64,000 nucleotides of DNA from Burkholderia sp. FERM BP-3421 (lineage in GTDB: Bacteria > Pseudomonadota > Gammaproteobacteria > Burkholderiales > Burkholderiaceae): the NCBI RefSeq assembly GCF_028657905.1, contig NZ_CP117782.1, positions 2,852,001-2,916,000 of the forward strand, read 5' to 3'. The notes under the pieces were generated by a model. The model ran no database searches. It saw nothing but the letters and a program-made list of their open reading frames with translations, and was not told the DNA's origin. Of the stretch, positions 35,381 through 44,773 are shown piece by piece (position 1 is the stretch's first letter; each line of letters opens with the position of its first letter). The position numbers and the translations under genes were made by a program.

Positions 35381-37009
35381 TTACTTGACGCCGACGCCGT
35401 CGAAGCGCAGGTAGCCGAGCGGCTCGATGCGCATGTCGACGACGTTCTTGCGCACCGGCAGGTAGACGGTCGAGTTCGCGATCGGCGAGAACGGCAGCTG
35501 CTGCGCGAAGATCTGCTGCGCCTGCATGTAGATCTTCGTGCGGGCGTCCTGGCCCGAGGTCACGCGGCCCTTCTGGACCAGGTCGTCGAACGGCTTGTAG
35601 CACCACTTCGAGAAGTTGTTGCCCTTGACGGCCTCGCAGCCGAGCAGCGTGCCGAGCCAGTTGTCGGGATCGCCGTTGTCGCCCGTCCAGCCGATCAGCA
35701 TCGTGTCGTGCTCGCCCGCGTGGGAGCGCTTCATGTACTCGCCCCACTCATACGAGACGATCTTCGCGCGCACGCCGATCTTCGCCCAGTCGGCCTGGAT
35801 CATCTCGGCCATCAGGCGCGCGTTCGGGTTGTACGGGCGCTGCACGGGCATCGCCCACAGCGTGATGTCGAAGCCGCCCGCGAGGCCGGCCTTCGCGAGC
35901 AGCGCCTTGGCCTTCGCGAGGTCGGTCGGCGCGGCCTTCAGGTTCTTGTCGTACGACCATTGGGTCGGCGGCATCGGCGCATCGGCGGCCTGGCCCGCGC
36001 TCTGGTAGACGGATTCGAGGATCGCCTTCTTGTTGATCGCCATGTCGAGCGCCTGCCGCACCTCGAGCTTCTCGAGCGGCTTGTGCTGGACGTTGTAGGC
36101 GACGTAGCCGAGATTGAAACCGGCCTGCGACGGCATGTCGACGCTCGGCTCGGCCTTGAGGGTCGCGATGTCGGCGGGGCGCGGATAGATCATCACCTGG
36201 CACTCGTTGCGCTTGATCTTCTGCACGCGCACGCCCGGGTCGGGGGTGATCGAGAAGATCAGCTTCGCGAGCTTCACCTCGCCCTTCTTCCAGTAGTCGG
36301 GATTGCCGTCGAAGCGGATCGTCGCGTCCTTCGTGTAGCTGCGGAACACGAACGGGCCGGTGCCGATCGGCTTCTGGTTGATGTCGGCGGCCTTGCCCGC
36401 CTTGAGCAGCTGGTCCGCGTACTCGGCCGACAGGATCGACGCGAATTCCATCGCCATGTTCTGGATGAACGGCGCGTTCGGCTCCGCGAGGACGAAGCGG
36501 ACCGTGTACGGGTCGACCTTCTCGACCTTGGTGATCAGCTTGTCGAGGCCCATGTCGGTGAAGTACGGGAACGACGCCGGGTAGGCCTTGCGGAACGGCT
36601 GGTTCGGATCGAGCATGCGCTGGAACGTGAACACGACGTCGTCCGCGTTGAATTCGCGGCTGGGCTTGAAGTAGTCGGTGGTATGGAACTTGACGCCGTG
36701 GCGCAGCGAGAACGTGTAGACCTTGCCGTCGGGCGAGACGTCCCACTTCTCGGCGAGGCCGGGCTCGACCTTGGTGCCGCCGCGCTCGAACTCGACGAGG
36801 CGGTTGTAGACCGTGAAGGTGGCGGCGGTGAAATCGACGCCGGTGGTGTACTGCGCGGAATCGAAACCCGACGGGCTGCCTTCTGAGCAGTAGACGAGCG
36901 TTTTGTTCGGGATCTGCGCGAATGCGGAGCCCGCGATGCCGAGCGATGCCGCTGCGACGCCCGCGATGGCGGTAACACGCAGTGCGCGCAACAGACGGTT
37001 ATGTTCCAT
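35381..37009 (-). CDS. dppA: Dipeptide-binding periplasmic protein DppA
   Basis: A protein of 542 residues with a signal peptide (VTAIAGVAAASLGIAGSAFA) and the mature start QIPNKTLVYCSEGSPSGFDS. SBP family 5 segments follow, such as LAEKWDVSPDGKVYTFSLRH and GVKFHTTDYFKPSREFNADD. It binds peptides (or haem-type ligands in some homologues) in the periplasm. GGAGG precedes the ATG at 37009. It heads the dppABCDF-traB operon. Confidence 0.95.
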   Translation of the reverse strand: MEHNRLLRALRVTAIAGVAAASLGIAGSAFAQIPNKTLVYCSEGSPSGFDSAQYTTGVDFTAATFTVYNRLVEFERGGTKVEPGLAEKWDVSPDGKVYTFSLRHGVKFHTTDYFKPSREFNADDVVFTFQRMLDPNQPFRKAYPASFPYFTDMGLDKLITKVEKVDPYTVRFVLAEPNAPFIQNMAMEFASILSAEYADQLLKAGKAADINQKPIGTGPFVFRSYTKDATIRFDGNPDYWKKGEVKLAKLIFSITPDPGVRVQKIKRNECQVMIYPRPADIATLKAEPSVDMPSQAGFNLGYVAYNVQHKPLEKLEVRQALDMAINKKAILESVYQSAGQAADAPMPPTQWSYDKNLKAAPTDLAKAKALLAKAGLAGGFDITLWAMPVQRPYNPNARLMAEMIQADWAKIGVRAKIVSYEWGEYMKRSHAGEHDTMLIGWTGDNGDPDNWLGTLLGCEAVKGNNFSKWCYKPFDDLVQKGRVTSGQDARTKIYMQAQQIFAQQLPFSPIANSTVYLPVRKNVVDMRIEPLGYLRFDGVGVK

Positions 37010-37406
37010 GTTTCCTCCAAGTCTCCAGTTCGGGGCTGGCCTGGGGCCAGCGTAGGCGGATATTACTTGAGCTTTCGATCGGGAAACAAGCTGGAGAAAA
37101 TTCGCGATGCGGAGCGAATTGCGGCGGGAGCGGTAAAAGGCTTTTATCGCGCGGCCGGCCGGCCTGCCCCGGCCCGCTTGCCTGACAAGCATCCGGCGAC
37201 AACTCGCGCCATCGTCATGTCATTTTGCGCGCGAGTCCCGTTTATTTTGTCCGCAGCATTTTGCGCTATGACCGGATTTTCTTTGTTTAAGCGCCTTTTT
37301 GCTTTTTGTTTATCACTTTTTCATCGACGATGATTTTAGACCGGGCGCAGGTCATGCATCGCGCGCCTGCGTTCGCCCACCCCCGCCGCGTCATCAATGC
37401 CGACGC
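37010..37406. other. Gap between dppA and the MHS transporter gene
   Basis: It contains the dppA promoter (37060-37089), a small leader hairpin (GCTGGCC 37035-37041 with GGCCAGC 37045-37051), a near-palindrome around a TAAAAGGCTTTTA core at about 37134-37146 upstream of the promoter that may be an operator, and an AT-rich block (about 37230-37335). No gene is supported. Confidence 0.55.
37060..37089 (-). promoter_or_regulatory. Probable sigma-70 promoter of dppA
   Basis: On the minus strand TTGTTT (37084-37089), 18-bp spacer and TAATAT (37060-37065). It lies 51 bp before the dppA start, with a small hairpin in the predicted leader. Confidence 0.5.
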
Positions 37407-38717
37407 TCAAGCCGGCCGCCGCCCCGAATCGAGGTCCGCCGAGCGCGCGGGCACGAACGCCACCGCGACGATCGACAAGGCGAGCCCGGCCATCACGTAG
37501 TAGGTCGGCGCGAGCGGCGTGCCGGTCGCCTGGATCAGCCAGGTCACGACGAACTGTCCGAAGCCGCCGAACAGCATCACCGCGACGTTGTAGGCCAGCG
37601 ACAGGCCGGTCGACCGGATATGAGCGGGGAACAGTTCGGCGATCATCGCGCCGAACGGCCCGTAGTAGCCGGCCAGCGTGACCGACAGCACCGCCTGCAC
37701 GATCACGAGGCGCGTGATGCTCGGCGCCGCGTCGAGCCACACGAACAGCGGATAGATGAGCACGAGCGTGAGGCCGAGCGACCACAGCGACAGCCCCTTG
37801 CGGCCGATCCGGTCGGACCAGGCGCCCGCGACGGGCGACAGCACGGTGAGCAGCAGGTTGCCGACGATCACCGCGTAGAACGATTGCGCATAGGGCAGCT
37901 TGAGCTGCTTGACCGCGAAGGTCGGCAGATAACCGATCAGGATGTAGATCGTCACCGTCAGCGCGACCACCGAGCCCAGCCCGCAGACGACTTCGCGCCC
38001 GTGCGAGGCGAACACCTCGCGCAGCGTGGCGCGCCGCGCGCTCTGGCGCCCGTGCAGGAACGCCTCCGAATCGGCGAGATGCCGGCGGATGTAGAAGCCG
38101 ACCGGTCCGATCACGAGCCCGAGCAGGAACGGCACGCGCCAGCCCCACGCATGCAGCGCCTCGGTCGAGAGCCCGCGCGTGACGGCCGCGCCGACCAGCG
38201 CGCCGATCAGGAACGCCGACGCCTGGCTCGCCATCTGCCAGCTGCCGTAGAAGCCGCGCTTCGAGAACGGCGCCGCCTCGATCAGCAGCGCGGTCGCGCT
38301 GCCGAATTCGCCGCCCGCCGAGAAGCCCTGCAACAGCCGCCCGAACACGATCAGGAGCGGCGCGCCGATGCCGATCGCCGCGTAGGTCGGGGCGACCGCG
38401 AGCAGGAACATGCCCACCGTCATCAGCAGGATCACGAGCGACAGCGCCGCCTTGCGCCCCGCCCGGTCGGCGTAGAGCCCGAGCACGACGCCGCCGATCG
38501 GGCGCATCACGAAGGCCACGCCGAAGGTGGCCGTGGTCAGCAGCAGGGACGCGTATTCGTCGTGAGTCGGAAAGAACAGCGCGGCGATCACCACCGCCAT
38601 GAAACTGAACACGGTGAAGTCGTACCATTCGAGCGCATTGCCGATCACCGCCGCCACCACCGCGCGCCGGTTCAGCGTCCGGCCCGCCATCCTCGTCGAA
38701 TCCGCCACCGATGCCAT
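37407..38717 (-). CDS. MFS transporter, metabolite:H+ symporter (MHS) type
   Basis: A protein of 436 residues with twelve predicted membrane segments. The MHS opening VVAAVIGNALEWYDFTVFSF and the loop GLYADRAGRKAALSLVIL (MFS D-R-x-G-R) are clear. LLQGFSAGGEFGSATALLIE is the typical MHS segment, and GAWSDRIGRKGL is the second-half repeat. Family members carry citrate, proline/betaine, alpha-ketoglutarate or aromatic acids; the substrate here is unknown. The start at 38717 gives the usual short N-tail. ATGs at 38741 and 38765 are alternatives. Confidence 0.88.
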   Translation of the reverse strand: MASVADSTRMAGRTLNRRAVVAAVIGNALEWYDFTVFSFMAVVIAALFFPTHDEYASLLLTTATFGVAFVMRPIGGVVLGLYADRAGRKAALSLVILLMTVGMFLLAVAPTYAAIGIGAPLLIVFGRLLQGFSAGGEFGSATALLIEAAPFSKRGFYGSWQMASQASAFLIGALVGAAVTRGLSTEALHAWGWRVPFLLGLVIGPVGFYIRRHLADSEAFLHGRQSARRATLREVFASHGREVVCGLGSVVALTVTIYILIGYLPTFAVKQLKLPYAQSFYAVIVGNLLLTVLSPVAGAWSDRIGRKGLSLWSLGLTLVLIYPLFVWLDAAPSITRLVIVQAVLSVTLAGYYGPFGAMIAELFPAHIRSTGLSLAYNVAVMLFGGFGQFVVTWLIQATGTPLAPTYYVMAGLALSIVAVAFVPARSADLDSGRRPA

Positions 38718-38820
38718 GCCTCCCCCACCCGTCGATTCCATGGCGTGCGCATTGTCGCGGCGCACCGCTCGTCTGTCGTGCAGCGAGTGTAGAAAGCACC
38801 GGAATCGTTTTCAAGCAATA

Positions 38821-38852
38821 AAAAAACGCCCGTCATCGTTTCATGACGGGCG
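38821..38852 (-). terminator. Intrinsic terminator of the HiPIP gene
   Basis: A 10-bp perfect stem CGCCCGTCAT (38827-38836) with 38843-38852, then on the minus strand a run of six to seven T (38820-38826). It lies 38 bp after the HiPIP stop codon. Confidence 0.88.
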
Positions 38853-38889
38853 CTCTTCAGGTCGTGCACGGCGCGATGCGCCGCGGGCG

Positions 38890-39201
38890 TCACGCCATTT
38901 TCGTGAAGGCGCTGCACCAGCCCTTCGCCGACACCTGCTTGCCCGCGAAGGCGCCGCACGGGCCCGAGGCCGCCCCCTTCTTGCCCTGGTACAGCATGCA
39001 GGCCGCGCAATCCTGGCCGGCCGCGTACCTCGGATACTTGGCCTTGTCGACCTTGGTCGCATCGGCCCTGTAGCCGAGCGCGGCCGCGGTCGGATCGGTT
39101 TCGGCCAGCAGCGGCGCATCGGCCAGCGCCTGGCGCGACAAGGCGAGCGCCGACACGGCGCCCACGCTCGAAATCAGGAAACTCCGGCGAGACGTTTTCA
39201 T
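38890..39201 (-). CDS. High-potential iron-sulfur protein (HiPIP), Tat-exported
   Basis: A protein of 103 residues. The N-terminus MKTSRRSFLISSVGAVSALA is a Tat signal (SRRSFL). Four cysteines at 65, 68, 82 and 96 (DCAACM, GPCGAF, GWCSAF) match the [4Fe-4S] ligands of HiPIP. A periplasmic one-electron carrier. GGAG lies about 9 nt before the ATG at 39201; an ATG at 39219 is less likely. It has its own terminator and appears monocistronic. Confidence 0.93.
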   Translation of the reverse strand: MKTSRRSFLISSVGAVSALALSRQALADAPLLAETDPTAAALGYRADATKVDKAKYPRYAAGQDCAACMLYQGKKGAASGPCGAFAGKQVSAKGWCSAFTKMA

Positions 39202-39337
39202 GGGAACTTGCTCCGACATATTGTGGGTGTTGTGCTGCTCTGGCGGCAGCAGCGCACAAGCATACCCCTCAAGTCCCCTGCGTGCGCCCCCAATTCCGGA
39301 GATAAGCCGCGGCGCACGCCGCCCGGGCGCGCCCCGG

Positions 39338-40453
39338 CTACGCGCGCGCCGCGAACTCGCCGACCCGCTGCGCGATCGCGAGCGCGGCGGTCAGCCCCGG
39401 CGACTCGATGCCGTACAGGTTCACGAGCCCGCGCACGCCGTGCTGCGCCGGCCCCTGGATCATGAAATCGGCGGCCGGCTCGCCCGGCCCGGCGATCTTC
39501 GGCCGGATCCCCGCGTAGGCCGGCTGCAGCGCGCCGTCGGGCAGGCCCGGCCAGTAGCCGCGGATCGCCGCGTAGAACGCCTGCGCGCGATGCGGATCGA
39601 CGTCGTAGCGCAGCGTGTCGATCCACTCGACGTCGGGGCCGAAACGCGCCTGGCCGCCGAGATCGAGCGTGAGGTGCACGCCGAGCCCGGCCCGGTCGGG
39701 CATCGGATAGACGAGGTGGGAGAACGGCGCGCGCCCCGCGAGGCTGAAGTAATTGCCGCGCGCCAGATAGAGCGGCGGCACCCAGCGCGGATCGAGCCCC
39801 GTGATGCGCCGCGCGAGCGCCTGGGCGCCCAGCCCCGCGCAGTTGATCACGCAGCCCGCGCCGAACTCGGCCGGCTCCGCGCCGCCCGTGCGCACCACGA
39901 AGTCGCCGCCGCGCGTCGCGTCGATGGTCTCGACGGGCGACTGCAGCGCGCACGCCGCGCCGCCGCGCTCGGCGTCGCCGAGCAGCGCGAGCATCAGCTG
40001 GTGGCTGTCGACGATGCCCGTGCTCGGCGAGAACAGCGCGCCGATGCATTCGAGTTCGGGTTCGAGCGCCTGCACCTCGTCGCGCGACAGCGGCAGCAGG
40101 TCGAGCACGCCGTTTTCTTCGGCGCGCGCGGCGATCGACTTCATCTGCTTGAGCTGCGCGGGATTCGCGGCGACGATCAGCTTGCCGCAGCGCCGGTGAG
40201 GTACATGGTGGGTTTCGCAGAAGTGATACAGGAGATCGCGGCCGTGCACGCACAGCGCCGCCTTCAGCGAACCGCGCGGATAGTAGAGCCCCGCATGGAT
40301 CACCTCGCTGTTGCGCGAGCTCGTGCCGGTGCCGATCGCGTCGGCGGACTCGAGGATCAGCGTCTCGCGGCCGCGGGCCGCCAGTTCCCGTGCAATCGCC
40401 AGGCCGACCACGCCGGCCCCGATCACCACACAGTCAATCCGCTCCATTGTCAT
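39338..40453 (-). CDS. FAD-dependent oxidoreductase, L-2-hydroxyglutarate oxidase-like
   Basis: A protein of 371 residues of the DAO family. The FAD-binding start is DCVVIGAGVVGLAIARELAA (GxGxxG), followed by TGTSSRNSEVIHAGLYYPRG. That segment is characteristic of LhgO/L2HGDH-type enzymes. The C-terminus (VNLYGIESPGLTAALAIAQ) is the second FAD contact. It probably oxidises a 2-hydroxy acid and passes electrons to quinone or oxygen; the true substrate is not proved. Single gene. Confidence 0.88.
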   Translation of the reverse strand: MTMERIDCVVIGAGVVGLAIARELAARGRETLILESADAIGTGTSSRNSEVIHAGLYYPRGSLKAALCVHGRDLLYHFCETHHVPHRRCGKLIVAANPAQLKQMKSIAARAEENGVLDLLPLSRDEVQALEPELECIGALFSPSTGIVDSHQLMLALLGDAERGGAACALQSPVETIDATRGGDFVVRTGGAEPAEFGAGCVINCAGLGAQALARRITGLDPRWVPPLYLARGNYFSLAGRAPFSHLVYPMPDRAGLGVHLTLDLGGQARFGPDVEWIDTLRYDVDPHRAQAFYAAIRGYWPGLPDGALQPAYAGIRPKIAGPGEPAADFMIQGPAQHGVRGLVNLYGIESPGLTAALAIAQRVGEFAARA

Positions 40454-40522
40454 TCGCGTCGCTCGCGCACGAAAGCAGAGCCCCGATTGTACGTCGTGCG
40501 GCGCAGCACTGCCGATCCCGGC

Positions 40523-41500
40523 TCAGAAACCGATCGGACGCCGCCGCCCGCCGCCCTCCGCGCGGATGTCGTGCGGCGCCACCGCGTCGCGGCCGTCGAG
40601 GCGCGCCGCGCCGAACGCGTGCAGCAGCGCGCGCCGCATCGCGCGCGGCGGCAGCGCCGCGAGCACGTCGAGCACGGCGGCGTCGGGCGCCTCCGGGAAG
40701 CGCCGGCCCCAGGCGTGCGCCTCGCGGATCTCGCCGTAGATCGCGCGCGCGATGCGCCGCGCGCCCGCCGCGTCGGGCGGCTCGATCTCGTAGACGTTCA
40801 TGCGGTTGAGAATCGGCTCGGGAATCGCCTGCGCGTCGTTCGCGGTCGCGATCCAGATCACGTTGCCCGCATCGATCGGCACCTCCGCGAACTCGTCGAT
40901 GAACGCGCGCGCGGTATCGTGCTCGAGCAGCGCGTACAGCGCGCCGAGCGGATCGTACTGAGCGTCGCTGCCAGCCTTGTCGAGTTCGTCGACCGTGATC
41001 ACCGGGTTCGCGTAGCTGCCGTTGACGAGCGCGTCGAACACCTTGCCCGGCTTCGCGTTCTTCCATTGCGACGACGCGCCCGACAGGATCCAGCCGGCCG
41101 TCAGCGAACTCATCGGCACGTAGTGGTACGCGGTGCCGAGCAGCTGCGCGAGCGCCTTCGCGAAATGGGTCTTGCCGATGCCCGGCGCGCCGAGCAGCAG
41201 GATCGGCATCAGTTCGAGCCGATCCTCGGTTTCGAGGCACAGCGCGACCTGCTTGCGCACGTCGTCGAGCGGCGCGGCGAAGTTCGGCAGCGCGTCGACC
41301 AGCTCGTCGAAGGCCGGCATCCGGTTCGGCTTCACGCAGAAGCGCAGGTTGCCCGTCTTCAGCATCTTCTCGTAGGTCGCGCGCAGCGCATCGCTCGCGC
41401 CTTCGTTCAGGTCGTTCAGCGCCGTCTCCACCCGCTCGAGATCGTAGACCGTGCTGAACGACGCGACCGCCAGTTCCTGCCTCACCATCGCCGTCGTCAT
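40523..41500 (-). CDS. Lon-like AAA ATPase without protease domain
   Basis: A protein of 325 residues. Walker A is GAPGIGKTH (about 104-112), the Walker B region is NPVITVDELDKAG, sensor I is VIWIATANDAQAIPEPILNR, and a C-terminal lid follows. The arrangement resembles the ATPase module of Lon, but the protein ends without a serine-lysine protease domain. The start at 41500 follows AGAGG; an ATG at 41527 is possible. The role is unknown; perhaps a chaperone-like unfoldase or regulator. Confidence 0.8.
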   Translation of the reverse strand: MTTAMVRQELAVASFSTVYDLERVETALNDLNEGASDALRATYEKMLKTGNLRFCVKPNRMPAFDELVDALPNFAAPLDDVRKQVALCLETEDRLELMPILLLGAPGIGKTHFAKALAQLLGTAYHYVPMSSLTAGWILSGASSQWKNAKPGKVFDALVNGSYANPVITVDELDKAGSDAQYDPLGALYALLEHDTARAFIDEFAEVPIDAGNVIWIATANDAQAIPEPILNRMNVYEIEPPDAAGARRIARAIYGEIREAHAWGRRFPEAPDAAVLDVLAALPPRAMRRALLHAFGAARLDGRDAVAPHDIRAEGGGRRRPIGF

Positions 41501-41723
41501 CGCCCACCTCTTCCCGCCGTCGTCCATCCATCGGACCCCTTCGATTTCAGTGTAGCGGGCCCGCCCGCGCGCGCAAGCCAGCAGCCGACCGCGTCTGCTG
41601 CTGACACCGGCGCGCCGCTGCACGCGGCGCGCGCCGCGCGTATCATCGAAGCTTCGCCGTGCGGGCCGCGGGCGGGCCGTCGGGTCCGGCGCGCGGGCCG
41701 CGCCGCCGCTTCAGGAATCGCCG

Positions 41724-42431
41724 ATGTCCGACCCTTCCCCCTCCGACGACGCGCTGCGCGCCGTCGACGCCGCCCTCGCCTCGCGCCGCTCGGTCCGCGC
41801 CTTCCTGCCCACGCCGGTGCCGCGCGCGACGCTCGAGGCGATCCTCGCGGCCGCGAGCCGCGCGCCGTCGGGCAGCAACCTCCAGCCGTGGCGCGTCTAC
41901 GCGGCGACGGGCGCGACCCGCGACACCCTGGCGGCCGCGCTGACCGCCGCGCACGACGATCCCGCGCGCGACGCGAAATATGCTGCGGAATACCCCTATT
42001 ACCCGCGCGAATGGCGCTCGCCGTACCTGGAGCGCCGCCGCAAGATCGGCTGGGACCTGTACGGGCTCCTCGGCATCGCGCGCGGCGACCACGCGCGCAT
42101 GCATGCGCAGCTCGCGCGCAACTTCTGTTTCTTCGACGCGCCCGTCGCGCTGTTCTTCACGATCGACCGCCTGATGACGCAAGGCGGCTGGCTCGACTAC
42201 GGGATGTTCCTGCAGAGCATCATGATCGCGGCCCGCGCACGCGGCCTCGACACCTGCCCGCAGGCGGCGTTCACGCCGTTCCACGGCGTCATCGCCGCGC
42301 ACCTGGCGGTTCCGGCGCACGAACAGCTCGTGTGCGGCATGTCGCTCGGCTACGCCGACCCCGGCGCGCGCGCGAACCAGCTCGTCACCGAACGCGCCGA
42401 GGTGACCGAGTTCACCCGCTTCTTCGCTTGA
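41724..42431 (+). CDS. Nitroreductase family oxidoreductase
   Basis: A protein of 235 residues. FMN-binding segments are ASRRSVRAFLPTPVP and AASRAPSGSNLQPWRVYAAT near the N-terminus, with GMSLGYADP at the C-terminus. It is most like the NAD(P)H-dependent nitroreductases acting on nitroaromatics or quinones; the physiological substrate is unknown. Divergent from the AAA ATPase gene. Confidence 0.92.
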   Translation: MSDPSPSDDALRAVDAALASRRSVRAFLPTPVPRATLEAILAAASRAPSGSNLQPWRVYAATGATRDTLAAALTAAHDDPARDAKYAAEYPYYPREWRSPYLERRRKIGWDLYGLLGIARGDHARMHAQLARNFCFFDAPVALFFTIDRLMTQGGWLDYGMFLQSIMIAARARGLDTCPQAAFTPFHGVIAAHLAVPAHEQLVCGMSLGYADPGARANQLVTERAEVTEFTRFFA

Positions 42432-42569
42432 AGATGCCGGCGCGACGCCCCACCTGTTCTCCTCGTCCGGCCTGCTCCGCCCCCGTGCGCCGCATCCCGG
42501 CGTTCGTTGCTTTCGTACAAGCGTAAGATGACTCCCTGCTTCTTTATCCGGCGTTCGCGCCACCTCGTC

Positions 42570-43052
42570 ATGCTCAGAACCTGCGTTGCCGGCGCGCTCG
42601 CCGCCGTCTCGCTCGCCGTGCTCGCGCAGAGCGGTGCGCCGCCCGTCGTGGACTGGCAGATCCAGGTGGTGCGCGACGGCCAGACGATCGATACGTTCGA
42701 GCATCGCACCACGGTCGGCCAGACCCGCACCGACACGCACCGCACGACGCCCGCCGGCTGCGCGGCATCGGCGGCCGCCTCGGCCGCCGGCGCGCAGCCC
42801 GAGCCGTCGCGCACCGTGACGGTCGCGCCGCTCTACGTCGAGGGCGCCTCGATCGCGCTCGCGATCGACACGCAGGACACCCTCGCCGACACGTCGTCGC
42901 ACGACAGCGGCGGCTGCGTCGCGGCCACGCGCCAGATCGTCGCGAGCCACCCGGGCCTGAACGTGCGCGCCGACGACTGGACCGACTGGGTCGTGGCCGA
43001 GCGCGATCCGCGCCTCGTCTACCGCGTGCGCGCGCGCACCGCGCAGGACTGA
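42570..43052 (+). CDS. Hypothetical exported protein
   Basis: A protein of 160 residues with a predicted signal peptide (LRTCVAGALAAVSLAVLAQS). The mature part is beta-rich with VVDWQIQVVRDGQTIDTFEH and three Cys. No family was recognised. The start at 42570 is used because it places the signal peptide at the N-terminus; an in-frame ATG at 42528 would add 14 residues. It is 6 bp before the endonuclease-family gene, so the two are probably one operon. Confidence 0.65.
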   Translation: MLRTCVAGALAAVSLAVLAQSGAPPVVDWQIQVVRDGQTIDTFEHRTTVGQTRTDTHRTTPAGCAASAAASAAGAQPEPSRTVTVAPLYVEGASIALAIDTQDTLADTSSHDSGGCVAATRQIVASHPGLNVRADDWTDWVVAERDPRLVYRVRARTAQD

Positions 43053-43058
43053 GCCGTC

Positions 43059-43868
43059 ATGGCCACGCCCGACCTTCGTCCGTTCGCCGCGCCGCAGGCC
43101 GCGCCCGCCAACGAGATCACCGCGGTCAGCTGGAACCTGCACAAGGGCCGCTCGCCGCTCGGCTTCACCGCGTGGAACGCGATGCGCAACTGGATGCAGT
43201 CGACCCACGCCGACGTGTACTTCCTGCAGGAAGCGATGGCGCGCCGCCTGCCGCGCCCGGTGCTCGCCCCCGGCTTCGGCGCGCCGATGGACGATGCGCT
43301 CGACGACGTCTGGCATTGCCAGGCGACCGAGATCGCCCGCGCGCTCGACTGGCAGATCGCGCTCGGCCCCAATGTGTTCAAGCCGTCATGGCGGCACGGC
43401 AATGCGATCCTGTCGCCGCATCCGCTCGACCTCGGCGGCCGCTGGGACATCTCCGCGCACCGCTTCGAACGGCGCGGGCTGCTCGTCGCGCGCGCGACGC
43501 TCGCGGGCGCGCAGCCCGTCACGCTGCTGTGCGCGCACCTCGCGCTCACGCGCGCCGCGCGCCTGCGCCAGATGAACTGGATCGCGCACTGGATCGACCG
43601 CCACGCGCGCACCGGCCCGCTCATGCTGGCGGGCGACTTCAACGACTGGCGCAACGATTCCGTGCCGCTGTTCGGCGAGATCGGGATGACGGAGGTCGCG
43701 ACGCTGCTCGGCGAATCCGGCCGCACGTTCCCCGCGTTCTCGCCCGCGCTCGCGCTCGACAAGATGTTCGTGCGCGGCCTCACGCCGCTCGAATGGAGCG
43801 CGCCCGGGCAGGAAGCCGCGTGGCTGTCCGACCACCTGCCGTACATCGCGCGGCTGCGGCTCGACTGA
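43059..43868 (+). CDS. Endonuclease/exonuclease/phosphatase (EEP) family protein
   Basis: A protein of 269 residues. EEP motifs in order are AVSWNLHKGRSPLG (Asn and metal region), DVYFLQEAM (Glu metal ligand), LLCAHLAL, LMLAGDFNDW (Asp/Asn) and the closing LSDHLPYIARL (catalytic Asp-His). Members cleave phosphodiesters of DNA, RNA or lipids. In related genomes it often sits near phospholipase-D-type genes, but none is here. Substrate unknown. Confidence 0.9.
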   Translation: MATPDLRPFAAPQAAPANEITAVSWNLHKGRSPLGFTAWNAMRNWMQSTHADVYFLQEAMARRLPRPVLAPGFGAPMDDALDDVWHCQATEIARALDWQIALGPNVFKPSWRHGNAILSPHPLDLGGRWDISAHRFERRGLLVARATLAGAQPVTLLCAHLALTRAARLRQMNWIAHWIDRHARTGPLMLAGDFNDWRNDSVPLFGEIGMTEVATLLGESGRTFPAFSPALALDKMFVRGLTPLEWSAPGQEAAWLSDHLPYIARLRLD

Positions 43869-43938
43869 TGCGCGCGGGCGCGGCGGCGGCGCGTTACAGT
43901 AGCGGCTTGCCCCCGTTCCGTCCGTTCCGCGCCGCGCC

Positions 43939-44583
43939 ATGAGCTACCTGCCGATCCTGCTGCAAATCGCCGTCGTCTACCTGGTCGCCGCCATCACGCC
44001 GGGGCCGAATTTCTTCATGGTGTCGCAACTGTCGCTCGCCGGCCGGCGCGGCCTCGGGGCCGCCTCGGCATGCGGCGTCGGCACCGCGTCGGTGATCTGG
44101 GCGAGCCTCGCGCTGCTCGGGCTGTCCGCGCTGCTGCATCAGGTCGCGTGGCTCTACGAGGGCATCCGGATCGCGGGCGCGCTCTACCTGGTCTACTTCG
44201 GCGCCAAGCTGCTGCGCGCGAGCGCACGGCCCGGCCCGGCCGCGCCGGACGAAACGGCCGGCGTCCCTGCCGGGCCGGCGCGGCCGGCGGACTATCTGCG
44301 CGCGTACCGCACCGGGCTCTTCACCTGTCTCACCAATCCCAAGTCCTGCGCGTTCTGGACCAGCGTGTTCGCCGCGATGCTGCCCGCCCGCGTGCCGACG
44401 TGGTTCGACGGCGCCGTGCTGGTGACGATCGGCGCGCTGTCGGCCGGCTGGTATCTCAGCGTCGCGCTGCTGTTCGCGAGCGCGCGCGCGCAGGCCGGTT
44501 ACCGGCGCGTGCGCCGGCCGCTCGACGCGCTGTGCGGCGCGGCGCTCGTGGGCCTCGGCGCGAAGCTCGCGGCCGACCGCTGA
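43939..44583 (+). CDS. LysE/RhtB family amino-acid exporter
   Basis: A protein of 214 residues with six membrane segments. The opening VYLVAAITPGPNFFMVSQLS is the LysE signature, and YLRAYRTGLFTCLTNPKSCA is the conserved second-half loop. Exports amino acids or related metabolites; the substrate is unknown. 70 bp after the EEP gene. Confidence 0.92.
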   Translation: MSYLPILLQIAVVYLVAAITPGPNFFMVSQLSLAGRRGLGAASACGVGTASVIWASLALLGLSALLHQVAWLYEGIRIAGALYLVYFGAKLLRASARPGPAAPDETAGVPAGPARPADYLRAYRTGLFTCLTNPKSCAFWTSVFAAMLPARVPTWFDGAVLVTIGALSAGWYLSVALLFASARAQAGYRRVRRPLDALCGAALVGLGAKLAADR

Positions 44584-44773
44584 GGCCCGCGCCGACGCGC
44601 TCGCCCGGCCGGCTTCCCCCGGTCGCGCCCGGGTCCGCCACGCGGGCGCGCCAAGCAAGGTAAAATAACGAGTTTCCCATTCGTCTGTTATCGAGTAGGC
44701 GTGCGTTCCCGCCCGCCATCGGCCGGTCCGCGGATCGGGCCGGTGCCCTCGTTTTTCGCCCGATTCCGAAGCC

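Noticed and set aside
34157..36886. A 909-codon open frame on the plus strand
   Set aside because: It is antisense to dppA, dppB and dppC, which are unmistakable.
39200..42526. A 1108-codon open frame on the plus strand
   Set aside because: It runs antisense to the FAD oxidoreductase and AAA ATPase genes and is Arg-rich with no family motifs.
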